From IMG/VR virus record IMGVR_UViG_3300032134_000005, positions 1-44,624 of that record: 44,624 bases of DNA; one strand, given 5' to 3'. Shown here piece after piece: positions 41,717 through 44,624 of the stretch (its first letter is position 1; each line of letters starts with the position of its first letter). The position numbers and the translations under genes are program-made. The notes below the pieces were generated by a model. The model saw only the letters and a list, made by a program, of their open reading frames with translations, did not search any database and was not told the DNA's origin. This DNA is from a virus.

Positions 41717-43036
41717 CTAACTGAAGAAGTACGGACTGTTCAATAGTTCATCTATATTGAAGTCACCTTGAACTGGTGGGTGTGGTAGCTCAACATGGGG
41801 AGCATAGCTGTGGATGTGGTCACGGAACTCTGTCAGGTAGTTACCCTTGAAGATTCTATGCGCCTCTTCCCTGATTACTTTATGCAGGACATCAACCGCA
41901 TTCTCCCCACAGTCTAACTGTCCGTGGTGGACACCGTACGAGTCATGTATGAAAGCAGTGGAAGTAACCCCGTAATCGTTCTTCAGGCGTAGAGCCACGC
42001 TTTGGAGTAACCCCGCGTCGAAACTGTGAATGACGTTAGGTGAGGCAGCAAGATAGTTCTTACGCTCATCAAGGCCCAGCACACTATCCTCATCCCACAA
42101 ACTAAACTCCCCCATCAACGTCCTCACCTTAGTTTTACGCAGCTTGTGGTACGCCTGTGTGCATTCCACGCCTGTCGGAGTAATCCACTTCATAGGCAGC
42201 TCGTGAGCCGCTAATGCTTTAGCGCACTGCTGAAAATATTCCATGATCGTAGATGCTGAAGTAACTACTGCCTTTAAAGCATCAACAATTAAGTCCCTCA
42301 TGTAAGCGGCGTTAGTTCCCTTACGCCCATCAAGGTTATCGCAGAAGCCATCCTTCACTAACTGGCTTGCTATTCCACGAGGCGTAACGCCGTAAGGCGT
42401 GGTCATAACAGCGCGTTTCATGGTTTTACGTGTGATTTTACCCATCCACGCCAGAGCTTCTTCCCGGCCCTGTAAAGCCATTTCATTGTTAAGCTTGATC
42501 ACGGCATCCATCACCTCTGTATATAGGTCATACCGCTTCTGTAGGCTGCTACAGTTGGTCTTGATAGCACCAACAGAATCCTTACCCAGTAGACTCAGCA
42601 GCTGCATTCCGTTTGTTACACCGTCCATGGCGCACACTGTCCGACTCAGGAAGTGAGCGGGGTTATCAAGCCCTGTAGCCAGTGCGTATTCCCGTGCCGT
42701 GGCGAGGAAAACATATGGCTCATCGATACCTTCGCTGGCCCATAGCCGCTCACCGTCTAGCGGGTTCAACCCTGAGTCAACTATAAGATCATGATGATCG
42801 TCCACCCACTGGATGCGCTCGGCCCATGTGGCTTTGTCCTGCCCTGCTGTGTTAGCGAGTGATATCTTTAACCAGTAAAGACCTCGGTCCCCCAAAGGTT
42901 TGGCATGGTGGAACTGCAACAGCCCCTTGCAGATCTGATCCCCCTGTGGATTAAGGTCTTGAGCCATAGGGTATAAACGTGTACGGAAATCAGCAAAATG
43001 CGGATAGGTGTGTCGTGAAGAAATGCGTGTTGTCAT
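41717..43036 (-). CDS. phage RNA polymerase, catalytic C-terminal half (separate ORF)
   Basis: A 439-aa polypeptide equal to T7 RNA polymerase from about residue 411 to the end. Visible: LNPQGDQICKGLLQFHHAKP, Asp138 in CAMDGVTNG (T7 Asp537), Arg203 and Lys207 (T7 Arg627 and Lys631), Tyr215 in MTTPYG (T7 Tyr639), Asp365 in FIHDSYG (T7 Asp812) and the C-terminal foot LNSPYFFS. The conserved DxxGR motif reads DFRTR (residues 16-20), so Gly is replaced by Thr. The gene starts 11 bases after the stop of the N-terminal half with only a weak ribosome site (TAGAGAC), suggesting coupled translation. Confidence 0.93.
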   Translation of the reverse strand: MTTRISSRHTYPHFADFRTRLYPMAQDLNPQGDQICKGLLQFHHAKPLGDRGLYWLKISLANTAGQDKATWAERIQWVDDHHDLIVDSGLNPLDGERLWASEGIDEPYVFLATAREYALATGLDNPAHFLSRTVCAMDGVTNGMQLLSLLGKDSVGAIKTNCSSLQKRYDLYTEVMDAVIKLNNEMALQGREEALAWMGKITRKTMKRAVMTTPYGVTPRGIASQLVKDGFCDNLDGRKGTNAAYMRDLIVDALKAVVTSASTIMEYFQQCAKALAAHELPMKWITPTGVECTQAYHKLRKTKVRTLMGEFSLWDEDSVLGLDERKNYLAASPNVIHSFDAGLLQSVALRLKNDYGVTSTAFIHDSYGVHHGQLDCGENAVDVLHKVIREEAHRIFKGNYLTEFRDHIHSYAPHVELPHPPVQGDFNIDELLNSPYFFS

Positions 43037-43047
43037 TCGTTATGTCT

Positions 43048-44319
43048 CTAATAAGTTGTTTCACCCCGGAGTGACCGGGCCATGTCTAGTTTTCTAATGA
43101 AGGATTCACGCTTAGATTGCATCTTTGCGTTGTCCTCGTGAATGCTTGCTATTTGTAACTTCCACTCGGTGCGTTCAGCTTGGTCCATTAGCTCCCACTC
43201 TTCGTCAGTTAGCTTCTCAGGTAGAGGCACATCATCCGATGATGGTAGACCACCTAGTTCCCCACCCTCCGCTCTCACAGTGAGCATCGTATCAAGGATA
43301 AAATCGTTGACTTGCCACTCGGTTGATTGGACCACGTTGATAGCATCTAAAAACTTATCGCTTAAGGCTTCGGGGAAGCTGGCGGTATGCTTATACATCC
43401 CTGATCGCATGATCTTATGCTGGATGATCTCGTAACCACCAGTAAAGCCTGTAAGTTTGCCCTCATCGTTATAGGTATGCTCCCACGGATTTGGTTGGCA
43501 TCTCATCGGTACCATATAAGGCCTATTGACCTCCAGTTGGGAGTTGATATCGGTAATGGCTTGTTGCGCTTCAGAACTTAAGAAGACACGCCTCTCAGTC
43601 TTGCCTGTACGATAGACTAGGCGCTCTTCAAACCACCCACCACCGTGTTTAATCATTAGGTCTAACAACTTAGCCCCGATATGTACCCGCGTGTCAGTAG
43701 GCCACTCTTCGTTCTCAATGGCATCCATCTTGGATTTCCATCTGGCCCATGTCTGCCTATTAATCGTGCCGCCTACTTTTTGTATCAGCCACGCAGAAAA
43801 ATCAAAGCCCCCGTTGTCGCCAGCGAGGATCTTTGATTTCTTTTTCCACTTGTTGAATTCGATTTGCTCTTTGACGGCTTGGCCTATTCTCAGGTTCAAA
43901 CCTGTCGCACCTCGCCCTTGGTAGGATTCGCCAGACGCTTTCTCAGTTAAGATAGTTCTGGCTGTAACCAAGGCAATTTCCTCAGCGGATAACCAACCGA
44001 TTAACCACCACCAATCTTTGTGTGCTCCGCGTCTACCAGAAGTGATTTCCCGTTTGGCTTCTTCGATGGCAGCTTGGAAATAAGGGATGGCGTGGAGCAT
44101 CATTTCTTTGAGGATGATTTGTCCCGGCGCAACGTCGCCTAACTCGGATGATTCATGTTTAACAGTGCCATCGCGTTTCTGTTTCACTGTACTAAATGTC
44201 GCACGGTAGCGATCCTTACCTCGATCTATTGCTGCCGCCTCCCATAAGATTTCTCTTTCCTTCTCGGTTATGCACAGAGTATTATTTGATGCACTTTCTG
44301 TCTGTCTAATGTCTGTCAA
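43048..44319 (-). CDS. phage RNA polymerase, N-terminal half (separate ORF)
   Basis: About 423 aa, equal to the T7 RNA polymerase N-terminal part (residues 1 to about 410). Conserved blocks: LNLRIGQAVKEQIEFNKWKK, IGAKLLDLMIKHGGGWFEER, YMVPMRCQPNPWEHTYNDEG, GGYEIIQHKIMRSG and VQSTEWQVNDFILDTML (T7 IAQNTAWKINKKVL). It ends RKLDMARSLRGETTY and a TAG. The start is probably TTG at 44319, because GAGGGG lies nine bases upstream and no ATG occurs for about 60 codons. A second TTG at 44328 abuts the GAGGGG. With the C-terminal half the total is about 862 aa, near T7's 883. Confidence 0.92.
   Translation of the reverse strand: MTDIRQTESASNNTLCITEKEREILWEAAAIDRGKDRYRATFSTVKQKRDGTVKHESSELGDVAPGQIILKEMMLHAIPYFQAAIEEAKREITSGRRGAHKDWWWLIGWLSAEEIALVTARTILTEKASGESYQGRGATGLNLRIGQAVKEQIEFNKWKKKSKILAGDNGGFDFSAWLIQKVGGTINRQTWARWKSKMDAIENEEWPTDTRVHIGAKLLDLMIKHGGGWFEERLVYRTGKTERRVFLSSEAQQAITDINSQLEVNRPYMVPMRCQPNPWEHTYNDEGKLTGFTGGYEIIQHKIMRSGMYKHTASFPEALSDKFLDAINVVQSTEWQVNDFILDTMLTVRAEGGELGGLPSSDDVPLPEKLTDEEWELMDQAERTEWKLQIASIHEDNAKMQSKRESFIRKLDMARSLRGETTY
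44298..44316. repeat. 19-base repeat at the RNA polymerase start
   Basis: CTGTCTGTCTAATGTCTGT is identical to 5955-5973 and shares TGTCTGTCTAAT with 223-235. Here it lies inside the first codons of the RNA polymerase N-terminal ORF, directly after the proposed TTG start, so it could be an operator for the polymerase gene. Confidence 0.6.
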
Positions 44320-44378
44320 CGTTTTCAACCCCTCAAATTGGCCCTAAATCGCTCTTAACTTCACTAGTATCAAGCTTC

Positions 44379-44398
44379 TTGTCATAGGTTTACTGTAC
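44379..44398 (-). repeat. 20-base repeat flanking the RNA polymerase (5' copy)
   Basis: TTGTCATAGGTTTACTGTAC, 19 of 20 bases identical to 41692-41711. It sits in the leader of the RNA polymerase operon, between the terminator-like hairpin at 44413-44429 and the TTG start. The repeated placement suggests autoregulation or promoter function. Confidence 0.6.
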
Positions 44399-44412
44399 AA
44401 GCTCTGAAAGCT

Positions 44413-44429
44413 AAAAGCCCGAAGGCTTT
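44413..44429 (-). terminator. hairpin terminator before the RNA polymerase
   Basis: The sense strand reads AAAGCC-TTCG-GGCTTTT, a six-pair stem with a TTCG tetraloop followed by a short T-run. Transcription coming from the integrase side would have to pass it to reach the polymerase, so antitermination or partial read-through would matter. Confidence 0.65.
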
Positions 44430-44446
44430 GTGTACAAAATGGGTAA

Positions 44447-44508
44447 AATCCACAGGTGACGCGGGGTACAGAGGAAGTGCCAGACTTATCCCCGATCCCT
44501 GTGGATAA
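44447..44508. other. DnaA-box-like cluster, right end
   Basis: TGTGGATAA at 44500-44508 is an exact complement of the DnaA box TTATCCACA. AAATCCACA (44447-44455) and TTATCCCCG (44486-44494) are weaker matches. CCTGTGGATAACTCTG at 44498-44513 repeats 119-134 with one difference. See the companion cluster at 17-129. Confidence 0.45.
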
Positions 44509-44527
44509 CTCTGTTAACAATTATGGG

Positions 44528-44614
44528 AAAGGTGGCCCAAAGCCCATGAAATAGCAGCTACCAACAAACTGGTTAAAAAATAACCACCTTTTTAAACTAC
44601 TTATTTATCATGGG
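44528..44614. other. interlocking inverted repeats at the right end
   Basis: AAAGGTGG (44528-44535) is complementary to CCACCTTT (44584-44591), and CCCATGA (44543-44549) to TCATGGG (44608-44614), so the two pairs cross each other. GGTTA/TAACC with an A-rich loop (44571-44585) lies inside. The stretch is AT-rich and holds no gene. An origin-type unwinding element or regulatory RNA is possible; chance cannot be excluded. Confidence 0.35.
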
Positions 44615-44624
44615 TTTAGCAAAG

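Noticed and set aside
43036-43060. RNA polymerase break as a simple frameshift error
   Set aside because: Stops are present in both relevant frames between the ORFs (TAG at 43050-43048, TAA at 43042-43040), so one indel would not restore a single chain.
43036-43060. Stop-codon read-through or an intron/intein at the polymerase junction
   Set aside because: The junction is only 11 bases, read-through of TAG meets a TGA a few codons later, and no intervening sequence is present.

Overview
The window reads as a complete or near-complete genome of a T7-like podovirus of the Autographivirus type, with added lysogeny genes. Every convincing gene is on the minus strand, so the genome is best read from high to low coordinates. 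The virion and replication genes follow T7 order: RNA polymerase, single-stranded DNA-binding protein, primase-helicase, DNA polymerase, exonuclease, portal, scaffold, capsid, tail tubes A and B, three internal virion proteins, fibre, holin, small and large terminase. A likely gammaproteobacterial (perhaps marine) host is inferred from rrn-type boxA sites, DnaA-box-like sites, AAGGA ribosome sites and the nucleotide-metabolism gene set. No species can be named from the sequence alone.

Layout in transcription order. The RNA polymerase lies at 44319-41717 and is split into two separate ORFs. Replication and nucleotide metabolism occupy about 41640-30030: SSB, RusA-type resolvase, primase-helicase, DNA polymerase, 5'-3' exonuclease, MazG-like protein, glutaredoxin-like protein, both class I ribonucleotide reductase subunits, PhoH, an HNH-like protein, a DUF3310-like protein and ThyX. 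Head and tail genes run from about 29600 to 14600, with terminators after the capsid and after the gp16-like gene. The receptor-binding block (14553-9609) holds two tandem collagen-like proteins, a glycine-rich putative adhesin, chaperone-like proteins and a 2OG-Fe(II) oxygenase. Lysis and packaging genes follow at 8981-6188.

An 889-base leader without genes (5299-6187) carries a sigma70-like promoter, two boxA sites matching the rrn antitermination element, and two hairpins with different stems but the same 17-base loop. It precedes an early block of small genes (5298-1566), several with strong Shine-Dalgarno sequences and separated by repeated hairpin leaders. The early block ends with an XRE-type regulator and a tyrosine integrase. 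Because early genes come before the RNA polymerase in T7-like phages, the window ends (44624/1) probably join in a circular or integrated form. The integrase would then lie just upstream of the polymerase, and the joined interval has a cluster of DnaA-box-like sites and repeats.

Working model (inference): host RNA polymerase starts in the 5.7 kb leader, is made termination-resistant by boxA and the host Nus factors, and reads through hairpin-punctuated small genes, regulator and integrase into the split phage polymerase. That polymerase then transcribes the replication and virion genes. The most unusual points are the two-part polymerase, the rrn-like boxA leader, the repeated-loop hairpins, and the pairing of collagen-like fibres with a prolyl-hydroxylase-like enzyme.
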